Source: JADCRZ01 sp037718865
GTDB taxonomy: Bacteria > Bacteroidota > Bacteroidia > Chitinophagales > Chitinophagaceae
Length of the DNA stretch: 64,000 bases
Assembly (NCBI GenBank): GCA_037718865.1
Contig: JBBJMP010000005.1
Location: forward strand, 62,001 to 126,000
Direction of reading: 5' to 3'
The notes beneath the pieces are model-generated. The model searched no databases, was not told the DNA's origin, and saw only the letters and a program-made list of their open reading frames with translations. Position 1 is the first letter of the stretch, and each line of letters starts with the position of its first letter. Position numbers and translations under genes: made by a program. This document shows positions 8,318-17,282 of this stretch, in pieces.

Positions 8318-9189
8318 CAATAGTGTATGGCTTTGTCAATACCATCCGCGATGAGCATCCTGTTGAGCAGATCTGTAAAGTGTTAGGGATCAACCGAAGT
8401 TGTTTTTATGAATGGCACAATAAAACCACCCATCAACCCAAAGCTAAAAACACCATGATTGAACAGAAGGTGATTGCTGTTTTCAGCGAACATAAACGCC
8501 GTTACGGCTTCAGAAGGATCGTTGCCGAGCTTAAGCATCAAAACGTATGGGTAAGCCCTTATAAGGTCCGCAAGTACCTTTCTGCCAATGAGCTCAAAGC
8601 CATCCAGCCGCGATCCTTTGTGCCTAAAACAACCAACAGCAGGCATCCCTATCAAATCAGCCCCAACCACCTGAAGACAAAGGCTTTTCCGGTAGCTATC
8701 AACCAGGTGTGGGTAGGTGATATTACCTACATACCAATGGCTGCAGGAGTTTTCCGCTATTTGTCTGTATGGATGGACCTGTGTTCCAGGAAAATAGTAG
8801 GATGGGACCTGCAGGATCACATGCAGGAATCGCTGGTTACAGCCTCTCTCAATAAGGCAATAAGGACACGAAAAGTATCGCCTGGGTTAATGATACATTC
8901 CGATCGTGGCGGGCAGTATGCAGGGACTAAATTCAGGCAAATGCTGCATAGGAGAACCGTGATACAAAGCATGAGTGATGCTGATAATCCATATGATAAT
9001 GCGCATATAGAATCCTTATTCAGCAGGTTCAAGGCAGAGTTGATGGAAGGTGGCGCCTTCCATGATGCTGAAGATTCCCAAACCGAGATTTTCGACTATA
9101 TAGAAATGTATTATAACCCCTTACGGTTACATTCTTCCATTGGCTATTTATCTCCTAACAATTTTGAAAACCAGTTAGCATTAACATGA
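8314..9189 (+). CDS. IS3-family transposase OrfB (DDE integrase domain)
   Basis: A 291-residue protein. An HTH_21-like segment (residues 40-100, with RRYGFRRI) precedes an rve/DDE core. The catalytic triad is visible: D136 in VWVGDITYI, D197 in HSDRGGQY and E233 in NAHIESLFSRFK, with 35 residues between the second Asp and the Glu, as is usual for IS3. The YYNPLRLHSSIGYLSP block near the C-terminus is also typical. The orfB frame is open upstream to the slippery A7 run, so it can be expressed alone from ATG 8314 or as OrfAB. All catalytic residues are present, so it is potentially active. Confidence 0.95.
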   Translation: MTIVYGFVNTIRDEHPVEQICKVLGINRSCFYEWHNKTTHQPKAKNTMIEQKVIAVFSEHKRRYGFRRIVAELKHQNVWVSPYKVRKYLSANELKAIQPRSFVPKTTNSRHPYQISPNHLKTKAFPVAINQVWVGDITYIPMAAGVFRYLSVWMDLCSRKIVGWDLQDHMQESLVTASLNKAIRTRKVSPGLMIHSDRGGQYAGTKFRQMLHRRTVIQSMSDADNPYDNAHIESLFSRFKAELMEGGAFHDAEDSQTEIFDYIEMYYNPLRLHSSIGYLSPNNFENQLALT

Positions 9190-9634
9190 AAGTAAAGCCA
9201 ATCAATAACGGTACTAAGGCGTCTGGCAAGCCCGTTAACCGCTGTCTGGCTGCCAACCTTAGCCCACCTGAAAATAGTACTGTCAAAGAGCTTAAAATAT
9301 GCCTACGATGTCCGGAATTATTCCTGGCAGGTTGCACCTCTGCAGAGCCTGTTTCTGCTTCATTCCGGCAAAACAAATATATCATGAATAACATCAATAA
9401 CAAAATAATAAATGCTGTTGAAACTCAATGTGGATAAGTATTTCAAAGGAATCAGCAGATGAAAAATTTAAGAAAAAAAGCACCAAAAAAAGAAAGAAGA
9501 AAAGGAATGGGCTATCGCCCATGAATCTAATGATTAGGTTTTCTGAGGCATCAGCATCAAAGCATATTTACTTTGATAACAATTAATATTACATTTGAAA
9601 CATTATTCTAAACTAAGACACTTTACTGTCCGGA
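9190..9634. other. long non-coding tail of the IS
   Basis: 445 bases between the orfB stop and the right end of the IS. An 83-codon frame (9186-9437) overlaps the orfB stop by ATGA but resembles nothing I know and has poor protein-like composition. Nothing else was recognised. The tail makes this element longer than most IS3 members. Confidence 0.5.
9619..9634. repeat. right terminal inverted repeat of the IS
   Basis: CACTTTACTGTCCGGA, the exact complement of the left end. On the minus strand it supplies the codons S-G-Q and a TAA stop that end the truncated lipoprotein gene. Confidence 0.9.
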
Positions 9635-9638
9635 TAAA
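9635..9638. repeat. target-site duplication TAAA, right copy
   Basis: TAAA directly after the right inverted repeat, matching 7963-7966. Confidence 0.85.
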
Positions 9639-10972
9639 TCGACACACCTCACACCACTGGTCCAGAGCGTGTTATTATCATCTTCAGCAAACATTAGGTG
9701 ATGCGTGCTGAAACATGTGTTTATGGGAGTGTATTTCCCTGTCTTGGGATCATACATACCGAGGTGCCGATATGATTTATCAACAGGAAAAGCTTTTGCT
9801 GATGGATGATCAGAACCTTCCTTGCAGAAGTCAGGATTGTCTGATGGTCGAACTGTTGCTGTGATCCATACGCGCCCTTCCTTGTCGAACATAGGATTGT
9901 GAACATTGGTTTTGCTGTTCCATATAGCGGTATCACCCCAGTATGGCGACGGTTGTACAACTTCTCCTGATGCAGATTTGGTATTCGTGTCCAGAACAGA
10001 AAGAGGCACCTGACTGATCTTACTTTTCATGGGATCAAGGACAGGAAGATAGTCAGCACTCAACTCCAGGGCACCATATAGGGGACCGTTCGCATTCACC
10101 GTTGGGTTTCTTCGATCGGTTGACACCAGATCGTGCAAGTAGGCTTTTGGATCGGCCCAGTCCCATTGTGAGATCACCACGTTGCGTTCGAGACCTTGTG
10201 GCCGGGTAGGCTTTGATGGAAGTTCGCCCTGGGCGATTCGATCGGTCCAATCTGCCATCATCTTTAACATCTGTTCACGTCCAAGTGCCATGGTTCCGCC
10301 AATCATTTGCCCGCCAGCCTGGCCTGACTGTAATCTTCGCTGCCAAGCATCGACCGAATTATTAAACTTTCCCAGCGAGGGTTGAAACTCGCGAGTTCCT
10401 TTGCTGCCGAGTTGGTGGCAGGCAAGACAGGTTCCTGACTTGAAGTTTCGAATAAAATCAGCCTGGACTTTAATGTTAGGCGAGATTCCATTGCCATTTG
10501 GTCCAGTGCCAGGAAATTTGGTCTTATCAGGAACATTCAAAAGCGAAAACCAGTAGCCTGCAGGATAATATTGCGCAGCTTCCTTTTCGGAAGGGGCAAT
10601 TACAGCAGTTAGGTGCACTTTGCTACCAGGTTTTGCATCTTTCTTTTGTGAATCAATCAGTCCATAACCTCGGACCCAAAGTTTGTAGTTTGCTGTGGGA
10701 AGTTCAGGAAGCAGGTACTGCCCGGAATCATTTGTCACTACAATTTTGGCAAAGCGGGTAGGAAGGTCGTAGGTTTCAGCAATCACCCACACACCGGCTT
10801 CCGGTCCATTGGGCCCTGTAACCGTTCCTCCAATGTCTTTGTTTCCTACGCTCACCTCTTTGGGTGCTGTTGCACATGCCGCTATAAGGACTGAAGCAAT
10901 CAGAATGTGATGGGCATGGGAAAGAAGGAATTTAGCTTTTCTGACAAAGGGCAGGCTTTCATTCTTTTTCAT
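9635..10972 (-). pseudogene. 5' fragment of a cytochrome-like lipoprotein with carboxypeptidase-regulatory domain, split by the IS
   Basis: Starts at ATG 10972. Residues 1-33 form a signal region with a possible lipobox (LIAAC). Residues about 45-130 are a carboxypeptidase-regulatory-like beta-sandwich (GGTVTGPNGPEAGVWVIAE, NDSGQYLLPELPTANYKLWV). A heme-c type CxxCH motif follows (CLACH, near residue 183). A propeller-like part then begins and is broken at codon 445/446. The intact protein would be 736 residues: extracytoplasmic, binding one heme c, with a C-terminal Vgb-like propeller; its substrate is unknown. As it stands, translation ends four codons into the insertion. Confidence 0.85.
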
Positions 10973-11106
10973 ACCATATATGGTTTTCGCGTTTATTGAA
11001 TGACAACGCTTGATCTCCAGACGGCAATAAAGGTAGGCAACTTCGGGTAAAAGGACGTTCGGGTGGAGAAAATTTTTAGATGAGCGGTTAAATACTTTAA
11101 TAAGAT

Positions 11107-13440
11107 TTAAGCAGTTCGTAGTTCGTAAAGATGTTTTTGAAATTCAATAAATAGTTGACGAATTTTAGAGACTCCGCCAAGCTTTTCGGCTGCATCACTT
11201 ATTGCATGATATTTTAACTCCAATAGTCCGGGCAGCTTCTCCTGATCCAATTCCTCCACGCCGGTTTCAATGTACTTGGTAAGCACAAACTCCAAGAACT
11301 CCTTTTGATTCGGCTCTAATAGCGCAAATATATTTTCCTGCGCGAAGGCAACCCGCTCTTCCCTTGTTACAGGCTTAGCAGAATAGGCGATAAATTCGAG
11401 CACATCAAACAGATCGCTATTCTCCGCATCAATGATCTTTTGCAATGTGGTCAATTCATCCTTGCCAAAACCCGCTTCTGCCAGGTTATCTAGCAAGGTT
11501 TTCCTTGTCAGTGGATTACTCCATATCCGCCGCAGTTCTTCTTCGCTTGTAAAAAGTTCCGGTAGCTTTCCAAACAAACTGTTTAAGAATTCCTGCACTG
11601 TCATTGGCTTGCCATCGGGACCGATGAATGTGGTGGCTACTGAATGATGTATCTGGTGCTCCTTTCCATTTGCCAATTTTATCTTTATCCTAACGGGCCT
11701 GTCACCGCCGCCTTCACCGCCATCATCTTCATAAGGCTTGGGTTCATCATCGGGATCCGGATAGGGTCCAGGATTTGTTACAACGGGTTCGATTGGTTCT
11801 CCATCCCATTCGGGATCTTTGAAGCGTTCGCTGGCATTTACGAAATCATAAATGGTAAAAAAGTTTTTGCCATCGAATAAACGGGTACCGCGTCCAATGA
11901 TTTGTTTGAACTCCACGATGTTGTTGACCGGGCGCATCAACACGATGTTTCGGATATTTCTTGCATCTACGCCGGTTGATAATTTCTGAGATGTGGTTAA
12001 GATGGTTGGAATGCTTTTCTCATTATCCTGGAACTCTCTTAAGTACTGCTCACCCAGTTCCCCGTCGTTTGCCGTAACACGAACACAGTAGAGGGGTTCT
12101 TTGCTTTTTTTATATTGGTTGATGAGATCTCTCACAGCAGCCGCATGGTCCTGCGTGGCGCAGAATACGATTGTTTTTTCTTTCTGGTCTATAAGGTCCA
12201 TAAACAACCGGACCCTTTTTGCTTCTCTTTCTTTTATCTCGATGATCCTGTTAAAGTCAGCCTCTTTGTATGTCTTGCCTGTTTCAATTTCACCTTCTAC
12301 CACATTGTCATCTGCATGGTATGTATATTCATCCAGCGAAGTGCTGATCTTTTTTACTTTGAACGGCGTTAGGAAGCCATCATTGATGCCTTCTTTGAGC
12401 GAATAAATATACACAGGGTTACCAAAGTATTTGTAGGTATCGGCATTTTCCTTTCTTTTAGGCGTTGCGGTTAATCCAACCTGCACCGCAGGCTTGAAAT
12501 ATTCCATGATTGCCCGCCAGTTGCTTTCATCATTGGCGCCGCCACGGTGACATTCATCAATAAATATCAGGTCAAAATAGTCAGTAGGGTATTCACCAAA
12601 ATAAGGAAGCGGGTTGCCTTCTTTATCCATGCCGCTCATAAAGGTTTGAAAGATGGTAAAAAAGATACTACCATTAGTGGGCACTTTTCCTTTTTTTTTG
12701 ATCTCATTGGGCTTGATACGAACAAGGGCATCTTCAGGAAAAGTGGAAAAAGCATTGTATGCCTGGTCGGCTAAAATATTCCTGTCGGCAAGAAATAAGA
12801 TCCTTGGCCTGCGTTTACCATCGTATTGCAGGTTCCAGCGGGTGTTAAATAGTTTCCATGCAATTTGAAAAGCAATAAATGTTTTTCCTGTTCCTGTTGC
12901 CAGCGTGAGTAATATCCTGTCCTTTTTTTCTGCGATGGCGTCTAATGTCTTTTCTACTGCAATGTCCTGGTAGAATCTGCTTCCCATCGTACCACCTTTT
13001 GTTTCATCGGGAACGGCATCAAAGCTATCCTGCCAGTCATTTTGCACAGGGAAGGCTTTGTTCCACAATTCATCAGGAGAATGAAAGTTTGTGACCAGGC
13101 CTTCTCTGGCAGAACCCATATCAATGTGATAGATCTGGAGACCGTTGGCGGAATAACAATCGTCTATTTTCAATTTCTCCGCATAATCTTTAGCCTGCGC
13201 AACGCCTTCCCCCACTTGACATTCATCACTTTTAGCTTCCACTACTGCCAGCTTACGCCCTTGGTAGATAAGCAGGTAATCAGCAATTAACGCCTTGCCT
13301 CTCCCACCACTTGCTTTTATTTTACCATCAGTGATCTTGTACTCCCTGTGCACTTTCACCTGCGGGTTGGTTTTACCATCCCATCCGTTTTCTTTGAGTT
13401 GAGGATCTATGAGTTCGGCTCTTGTTTCCGCTTCGTTCAT
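11107..13440 (-). CDS. hsdR: type I restriction enzyme, HsdR subunit
   Basis: A 777-residue restriction and translocation subunit. A PD-(D/E)xK-type nuclease site sits at the N-terminus: D54 in LIADYLLIY and E68-A-K70 in LAVVEAK. The SF2 helicase motor follows, with ATGTGKT at 181-187 and DECH at 295-298. The C-terminal part resembles the EcoEI-type R C-terminal domain. Its length suits the EcoEI-like class rather than the ~1000-residue EcoR124-like class. It is the last gene of hsdM-hsdS-hsdR and overlaps hsdS by 4 nt (ATGA). With the M and S subunits it would cleave unmethylated DNA at a distance from the target site. No disruption seen. Confidence 0.95.
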   Translation of the reverse strand: MNEAETRAELIDPQLKENGWDGKTNPQVKVHREYKITDGKIKASGGRGKALIADYLLIYQGRKLAVVEAKSDECQVGEGVAQAKDYAEKLKIDDCYSANGLQIYHIDMGSAREGLVTNFHSPDELWNKAFPVQNDWQDSFDAVPDETKGGTMGSRFYQDIAVEKTLDAIAEKKDRILLTLATGTGKTFIAFQIAWKLFNTRWNLQYDGKRRPRILFLADRNILADQAYNAFSTFPEDALVRIKPNEIKKKGKVPTNGSIFFTIFQTFMSGMDKEGNPLPYFGEYPTDYFDLIFIDECHRGGANDESNWRAIMEYFKPAVQVGLTATPKRKENADTYKYFGNPVYIYSLKEGINDGFLTPFKVKKISTSLDEYTYHADDNVVEGEIETGKTYKEADFNRIIEIKEREAKRVRLFMDLIDQKEKTIVFCATQDHAAAVRDLINQYKKSKEPLYCVRVTANDGELGEQYLREFQDNEKSIPTILTTSQKLSTGVDARNIRNIVLMRPVNNIVEFKQIIGRGTRLFDGKNFFTIYDFVNASERFKDPEWDGEPIEPVVTNPGPYPDPDDEPKPYEDDGGEGGGDRPVRIKIKLANGKEHQIHHSVATTFIGPDGKPMTVQEFLNSLFGKLPELFTSEEELRRIWSNPLTRKTLLDNLAEAGFGKDELTTLQKIIDAENSDLFDVLEFIAYSAKPVTREERVAFAQENIFALLEPNQKEFLEFVLTKYIETGVEELDQEKLPGLLELKYHAISDAAEKLGGVSKIRQLFIEFQKHLYELRTA

Positions 13441-14591
13441 GGAACAAGGGTTTTGGATGCGGCGGTTAATTCACCGTCGAATGCTTTTTGCAGGAGGGAT
13501 TTTTTTAGTTCCTCGAGGTTTTGGAGTTTTTGCCGGTAGAAAGTTTCGAGTTTTCTTGTTTCAATTGAGAGAGTGGTGATTTTGTTAACTATTGTTTGCT
13601 GTTCAGTTATTGAAGAGAGATTGTAAATTTCAAAAGCCCTTATATCTTTCATATTAATATGTTCAACAGTCGCTCCCCGTGAGTGTGAAAGAAATTTTTT
13701 CTGAACATCTTTTGATAGTAGTAAAAATGATAAATACTTTGAGTTTAATTTATTCTTTTGTGGTCTAATTAAAACTGTTCTCTGTCCTAAACATACCTTT
13801 AAATTCTCTGGAATAACAGCAACATTTCCTGCTGGCGCTTCTCGTGCTAAAATCAAATCGTCAGCTTGAGGAATTGCTCGTTTAGTCCATTCTTTATATG
13901 TACTTTCAGAAACCCTATTTACATCATCTAAAATCAAAAATCCTTTCCCAACATTTGGTGTTCGGATTGAAGGATACCCGGTTTGTTGAGTTGGGGCGGT
14001 TTTATGTTCGCAGTCAACAATCATTTCGCAAAGCTCTGCTAATGTCTCACTTTTATTTCCATTTAACTTTTGGGCGAACATACATTGCAAATAGCATTCA
14101 AAAAGTTCTTTGGCGTTTTGTAAATTCTTTTCAACGTTAGCTTTGGCTTTAGCAATGGCAGCAAAGGCTTCATCTAATATGGCTACAATCCGCTTTTGTT
14201 CGGAGAGAGTAGGGATTGAGACATTTATATCATAAACTTCATTTCTATTTATTCCAGGTTTAACACCTTTCGCTAGATTTGGAAGCTCTAGTAAACTAAG
14301 TAGGTAATAAATAAAATATAAATTATAATCTTCATCATCGTAGGTTACAAAATAAGTAACATCAAGAGGCCAAAACTTTACTTCTGTTATATTAATTTCT
14401 CCTGCTGAACCTTTTCTACCAACTATGATAGATTTTTTATTATAATAATATTCATTCGATCTGTGCTTTTCTCCGTTTGCACCATAAACGGGATACTTAC
14501 CATTTACTTTTCTTTTAGAATCAGGCAATGGCCTACCATACTCCAACTTTAACACTTCCCCCAACTTCCTTATCTCCCATCCATTCCTCAT
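13437..14591 (-). CDS. hsdS: type I restriction enzyme, specificity subunit HsdS
   Basis: A 384-residue protein with two target-recognition domains. Each ends in a conserved helical spacer: LSEQKRIVAILDEAFAAIAK after about residue 130, and ITEQQTIVNKITTLSIETRK near 340, followed by LEELKKSLLQKAFDGEL at the C-terminus. The first domain starts with WEIRKLGEVLKLEYGRPLP. The two domains read two half-sites of a split DNA target; the target cannot be predicted from sequence alone. It overlaps hsdM upstream and hsdR downstream by 4 nt each. Only one hsdS is present, so no shuffling cassette is seen. Confidence 0.93.
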   Translation of the reverse strand: MRNGWEIRKLGEVLKLEYGRPLPDSKRKVNGKYPVYGANGEKHRSNEYYYNKKSIIVGRKGSAGEINITEVKFWPLDVTYFVTYDDEDYNLYFIYYLLSLLELPNLAKGVKPGINRNEVYDINVSIPTLSEQKRIVAILDEAFAAIAKAKANVEKNLQNAKELFECYLQCMFAQKLNGNKSETLAELCEMIVDCEHKTAPTQQTGYPSIRTPNVGKGFLILDDVNRVSESTYKEWTKRAIPQADDLILAREAPAGNVAVIPENLKVCLGQRTVLIRPQKNKLNSKYLSFLLLSKDVQKKFLSHSRGATVEHINMKDIRAFEIYNLSSITEQQTIVNKITTLSIETRKLETFYRQKLQNLEELKKSLLQKAFDGELTAASKTLVP

Positions 14592-16045
14592 ATCATTTCC
14601 ATTATTGAGTTAAGAATATCAGCCGTTTCTTCATCCAATGCTTTCATCTCGTCCAGTATTTCCTGCGGCTGGCGCAAGGCGGTTTGTTCTTTCTTATGGG
14701 GGTTCTTTACGCTCAGGTCGTAATTATGTGTCTGAACATCCGCCATCTTCACTGTCCAGCTGTTTTCACTGTTGGCTTTCATGGCCTGCAGTTGTACAAA
14801 TTCAGCAAGGTCGGCTTCGTTTAGTGGGTTGGTCTTGCCGAGGTTCCTTTTTAGGTTCAATTGGTAGTACCAGATTTTCCTGGTGGCAGTTCCTTTTTCA
14901 AAGAACAAGACAACCGTTTTTACACCGGCACCGGTAAACGTGCCGCCGGGCAGATCAAGGATGGTATGCAGGTTACAGTCTTCCAGTAGTTTCTTTCGCA
15001 AAGCTACAGAGGCATTGTCCATATTACTCAGAAAGGTGTTTTTGATCACTACACCTGCCTGTCCGCCCGCTTTTAGTATTTTGATAAAATGCTGCAGGAA
15101 CAGGGAAGCCGTTTCTCCGGTTTTGACAGGAAAGTTCTGTTGTACTTCTGCTCTTTCCTTGCCCCCGAAAGGAGGATTGGCAAGCACGATATCATAGCGG
15201 TCTTTCTCCTGTATATCAGCGAGGTTTTCACTGAGCGTATTGGTGTGAATGATGTTGGGTGCTTCCACGCCGTGCAGGATCATGTTCATGATGCCGATGA
15301 TATAGGCCAGTGACTTTTTTTCTTTGCCGTAAAAGGTTTTGGTTTGTATGATCTTATCCTGAGCGGTGGTACGGTTCTTATTTTCTTCCTTCAAATATTC
15401 AAAGGCCTCGCAAAGAAAGCCCGCCGAGCCTACGGCGCCATCATAAATGGTTTGTCCCAGTTTCGGAGCTACCACTTTTACGATGGTCTTGATCAGCGGC
15501 CTTGGTGTATAGTATTCGCCTCCATTACGGCCGGCGTTGCCCATGTTCTTGATCTTGTCTTCGTAGAGATGACTCATTTCGTGCTTTTCGGCATGAGTGC
15601 GGAAACGCAACTGGTCTACCAGGTTAATCACTTCCCGAAGATTGTAACCACTTCTGATTCTATTCTTCAACTCGCTAAATATCTCACCAATCTTATATTC
15701 CAGCGTGTTGGCAGATTCCGCATCGGCCTTAAATTTTGTCAAATAGGGAAAGAGTTTGTCATTTACAAAGCCGGTAAGGTCATCACCTGTCAGTGCTTTG
15801 TGGTGGTCCGGCTTTCCATCTTTGGTTTTTGGAGCAGCCCATACTTCCCAGCGATAGGGTGTTGCAATAATGTCTTCGTAGTCTTTGCCAGTGAGTTCGG
15901 CCCTTGTGCGACGGTCTCTTTCCAGGTCATCCAGGTATTTTAAAAACAGTACCCAGGAAGTTTGTTCCACGTAATCCAGTTCACTCTGGCATCCGGCCTC
16001 TTTCCAGAGAATGTCATCAATGTTTTTGAAAGTTTGTTCAAACAT
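14588..16045 (-). CDS. hsdM: type I DNA methyltransferase subunit HsdM
   Basis: A 485-residue N6-adenine methyltransferase subunit. An HsdM N-terminal helical domain covers about residues 1-150. The SAM-binding motif I appears as DGAVGSAGFL (202-211), a variant of the usual DPACGSGGFL. The catalytic motif is NPPF (290-293). First gene of the hsdMSR operon. A TAAATTTG sequence at 16129-16136 on the minus strand could be a -7 element, but no good -33 element was seen. It modifies the host target and protects against HsdR cleavage. Confidence 0.95.
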   Translation of the reverse strand: MFEQTFKNIDDILWKEAGCQSELDYVEQTSWVLFLKYLDDLERDRRTRAELTGKDYEDIIATPYRWEVWAAPKTKDGKPDHHKALTGDDLTGFVNDKLFPYLTKFKADAESANTLEYKIGEIFSELKNRIRSGYNLREVINLVDQLRFRTHAEKHEMSHLYEDKIKNMGNAGRNGGEYYTPRPLIKTIVKVVAPKLGQTIYDGAVGSAGFLCEAFEYLKEENKNRTTAQDKIIQTKTFYGKEKKSLAYIIGIMNMILHGVEAPNIIHTNTLSENLADIQEKDRYDIVLANPPFGGKERAEVQQNFPVKTGETASLFLQHFIKILKAGGQAGVVIKNTFLSNMDNASVALRKKLLEDCNLHTILDLPGGTFTGAGVKTVVLFFEKGTATRKIWYYQLNLKRNLGKTNPLNEADLAEFVQLQAMKANSENSWTVKMADVQTHNYDLSVKNPHKKEQTALRQPQEILDEMKALDEETADILNSIMEMI

Positions 16046-16244
16046 TATTATGCTTTATCTTATTTGAAAATAACACAGATCCTTGCACGTCTCATACAGG
16101 ATAGTTGCCTAATATAATGACAATTACGCAAATTTAAAGGCATTTAGTATTTTAAGAGAAGGTAATCTGCTTTAATGCAAATGGGACGATAGAAAACAAT
16201 TAACAAATAAACACAATGTTTTCGGGTGCTCTGTGATCCCCTTC

Positions 16245-16388
16245 TTAAATCACATCCCTTGATTGCCTTTGGCGTTTTTTACGTTTCTTTTTAAACTCGT
16301 CTGCAAAATAATTCGCCTGCTGTTCTGGCTTCACCAATTCGTGTAAGACTTTATCCAGCTCAAGGATCTTTTCCTTTTGGGGCTTCAA
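16245..16388 (-). pseudogene. C-terminal remnant of a mobilization relaxase
   Basis: A 47-codon open stretch directly downstream of the mobC-like gene, closed by TAA at 16245 and opened only by a preceding stop (TGA). It reads LKPQKEKILELDKVLHELVK, then PEQQANYFADEF and a basic tail KKKRKKRQRQSRDVI. The basic, Glu/Lys-rich C-terminus and the position after mobC suit the tail of a Bacteroidota MobB/BmgA-type relaxase, whose catalytic N-terminal part is absent. The identification is by context and composition. Nothing else was recognised in 16046-16244. Confidence 0.5.
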
Positions 16389-16418
16389 TCATGTTCACGA
16401 TGTGTAGATTCATCTGAA

Positions 16419-16718
16419 CTATTTTTGAGTGGGATCTGCAGCAGCATTGAAATACCGGGTTACCTGGTTAATGTTTACACCTATAGCTTTTAACTTTCTT
16501 CGGATAGCACTCAGTTCTTCCATTTGTTGATGGAAGGTTTCATCAACAGTAAATACTTTTACCGGCCTGTTATAAAGGATATTCCGGACCAGCTCACTCA
16601 TGGTGCGGCACCTGGTTTTTTGTAAGAGATCAGCCAGTTCCCGGAACTTTTGGTCATTGACCCTTGTCTTGATTTCATGCCGCAATACTTTCTTTTCACC
16701 CGCCTTTTCCCGTGGCAT
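16419..16718 (-). CDS. MobC-like relaxosome accessory protein
   Basis: A 99-residue basic protein with a ribbon-helix-helix-like N-terminal half (LRHEIKTRVNDQKFRELADL, then LQKTRCRTMSELVRNILY) and a C-terminal half containing RRKLKAIGVNINQVTRYFNA, a segment typical of MobC/BmgB proteins of mobilizable elements. Such proteins bind oriT and help a relaxase nick. Here the relaxase gene that should follow is reduced to a 47-codon remnant, so the protein is an orphan. A dense set of inverted repeats that could be its binding site lies just upstream at 16791-16870. Confidence 0.8.
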   Translation of the reverse strand: MPREKAGEKKVLRHEIKTRVNDQKFRELADLLQKTRCRTMSELVRNILYNRPVKVFTVDETFHQQMEELSAIRRKLKAIGVNINQVTRYFNAAADPTQK

Positions 16719-16790
16719 GCGCTATGTGTTTTATCAGGTACTGACAAAATAGCCCGAGTTCCGAGGCTACTGGTTTCTCCCCGACTGACT

Positions 16791-16870
16791 CCGGAAGGAA
16801 GGGGCCAGATTTTTTGTGCACAAAAATACATCTGGCCAGTTGCGACGATAGGCAACTTGTTTCCTTCCGG
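16791..16870. promoter_or_regulatory. nested inverted repeats, possible oriT / MobC binding region
   Basis: Outer arms CCGGAAGGAA (16791-16800) and TTCCTTCCGG (16861-16870), inner arms GGCCAGAT (16803-16810) and ATCTGGCC (16830-16837), and a 16-bp central palindrome TTTTTGTGCACAAAAA (16811-16826). The cluster lies between the mobC-like gene and the next upstream gene, the usual place for oriT in Bacteroidota mobilizable elements. The oriT role is inferred from position and symmetry; no nick site was identified. Confidence 0.5.
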
Positions 16871-16910
16871 TGTCTTTGGAACTTCGGGGACTTCTCATCC
16901 AAAACTCATT

Positions 16911-17282
16911 TCAGTTTTTATGACTGACAAAATGAATGCTGGTGAAAATAAAATCAGAAAGGAACTTTTCCTGGAGGATGGGCAATGACTTACTATTTCT
17001 GATCAGCTCTTCAATGTCCTGCCAAAGAAAATACCGCCTTGATTCGATCTTGATGGATTTGAGCTTTCCCTGCTTCAGCCACTCATAGATGGTAGGTTTG
17101 GATACCTGGAAAAGCTCGCAAACTTCTTTGGCTTTGAGGAGCTTCTTCTGAGGAGGGTTCTCCGCGAAAGTTTGTTTTGAAATGGAACTTATTTTTTGTT
17201 CCATTTCTTCTTCGATGATTGTCTTTAAATAGCGCCAGAATTCTGCCGGCTCCATCGGAAATAACATTTGCACATTTTCCAT
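16911..17282 (-). CDS. small helix-turn-helix DNA-binding protein
   Basis: A 123-residue protein. The middle part (KKLLKAKEVCELFQVSKPTI, then YEWLKQGKLKSIKI, RRYFLWQDIEELI) is a MerR/excisionase-like winged helix-turn-helix (HTH_17 type). Residues 1-45 are a helical region found in similar Bacteroidota proteins. Members are often excisionases or element regulators. Its upstream region holds three perfect inverted repeats (17282-17428) that may be operators. Confidence 0.8.
   Translation of the reverse strand: MENVQMLFPMEPAEFWRYLKTIIEEEMEQKISSISKQTFAENPPQKKLLKAKEVCELFQVSKPTIYEWLKQGKLKSIKIESRRYFLWQDIEELIRNSKSLPILQEKFLSDFIFTSIHFVSHKN

Larger units (their letters stand above)
7967..9634 (+). mobile_element. 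IS3-family insertion sequence, 1668 bp
   Basis: Ends are perfect 16-bp inverted repeats, TCCGGACAGTAAAGTG at 7967-7982 and its complement at 9619-9634, flanked by a 4-bp duplication TAAA. Two overlapping genes, orfA (8000-8317) and orfB (8314-9189), encode an IS3-type helix-turn-helix protein and a DDE transposase. A 445-bp tail after orfB is unusually long for the family. It lies inside, and splits, the lipoprotein gene 7090-10972. Intact ends, duplication and open orfs indicate a recent and possibly still active insertion. Confidence 0.92.

Noticed and set aside
9186..9437. 83-codon frame overlapping the end of orfB
   Set aside because: ATGA overlap is suggestive, but composition is poor and no family was recognised. 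Left as part of the unexplained IS tail.
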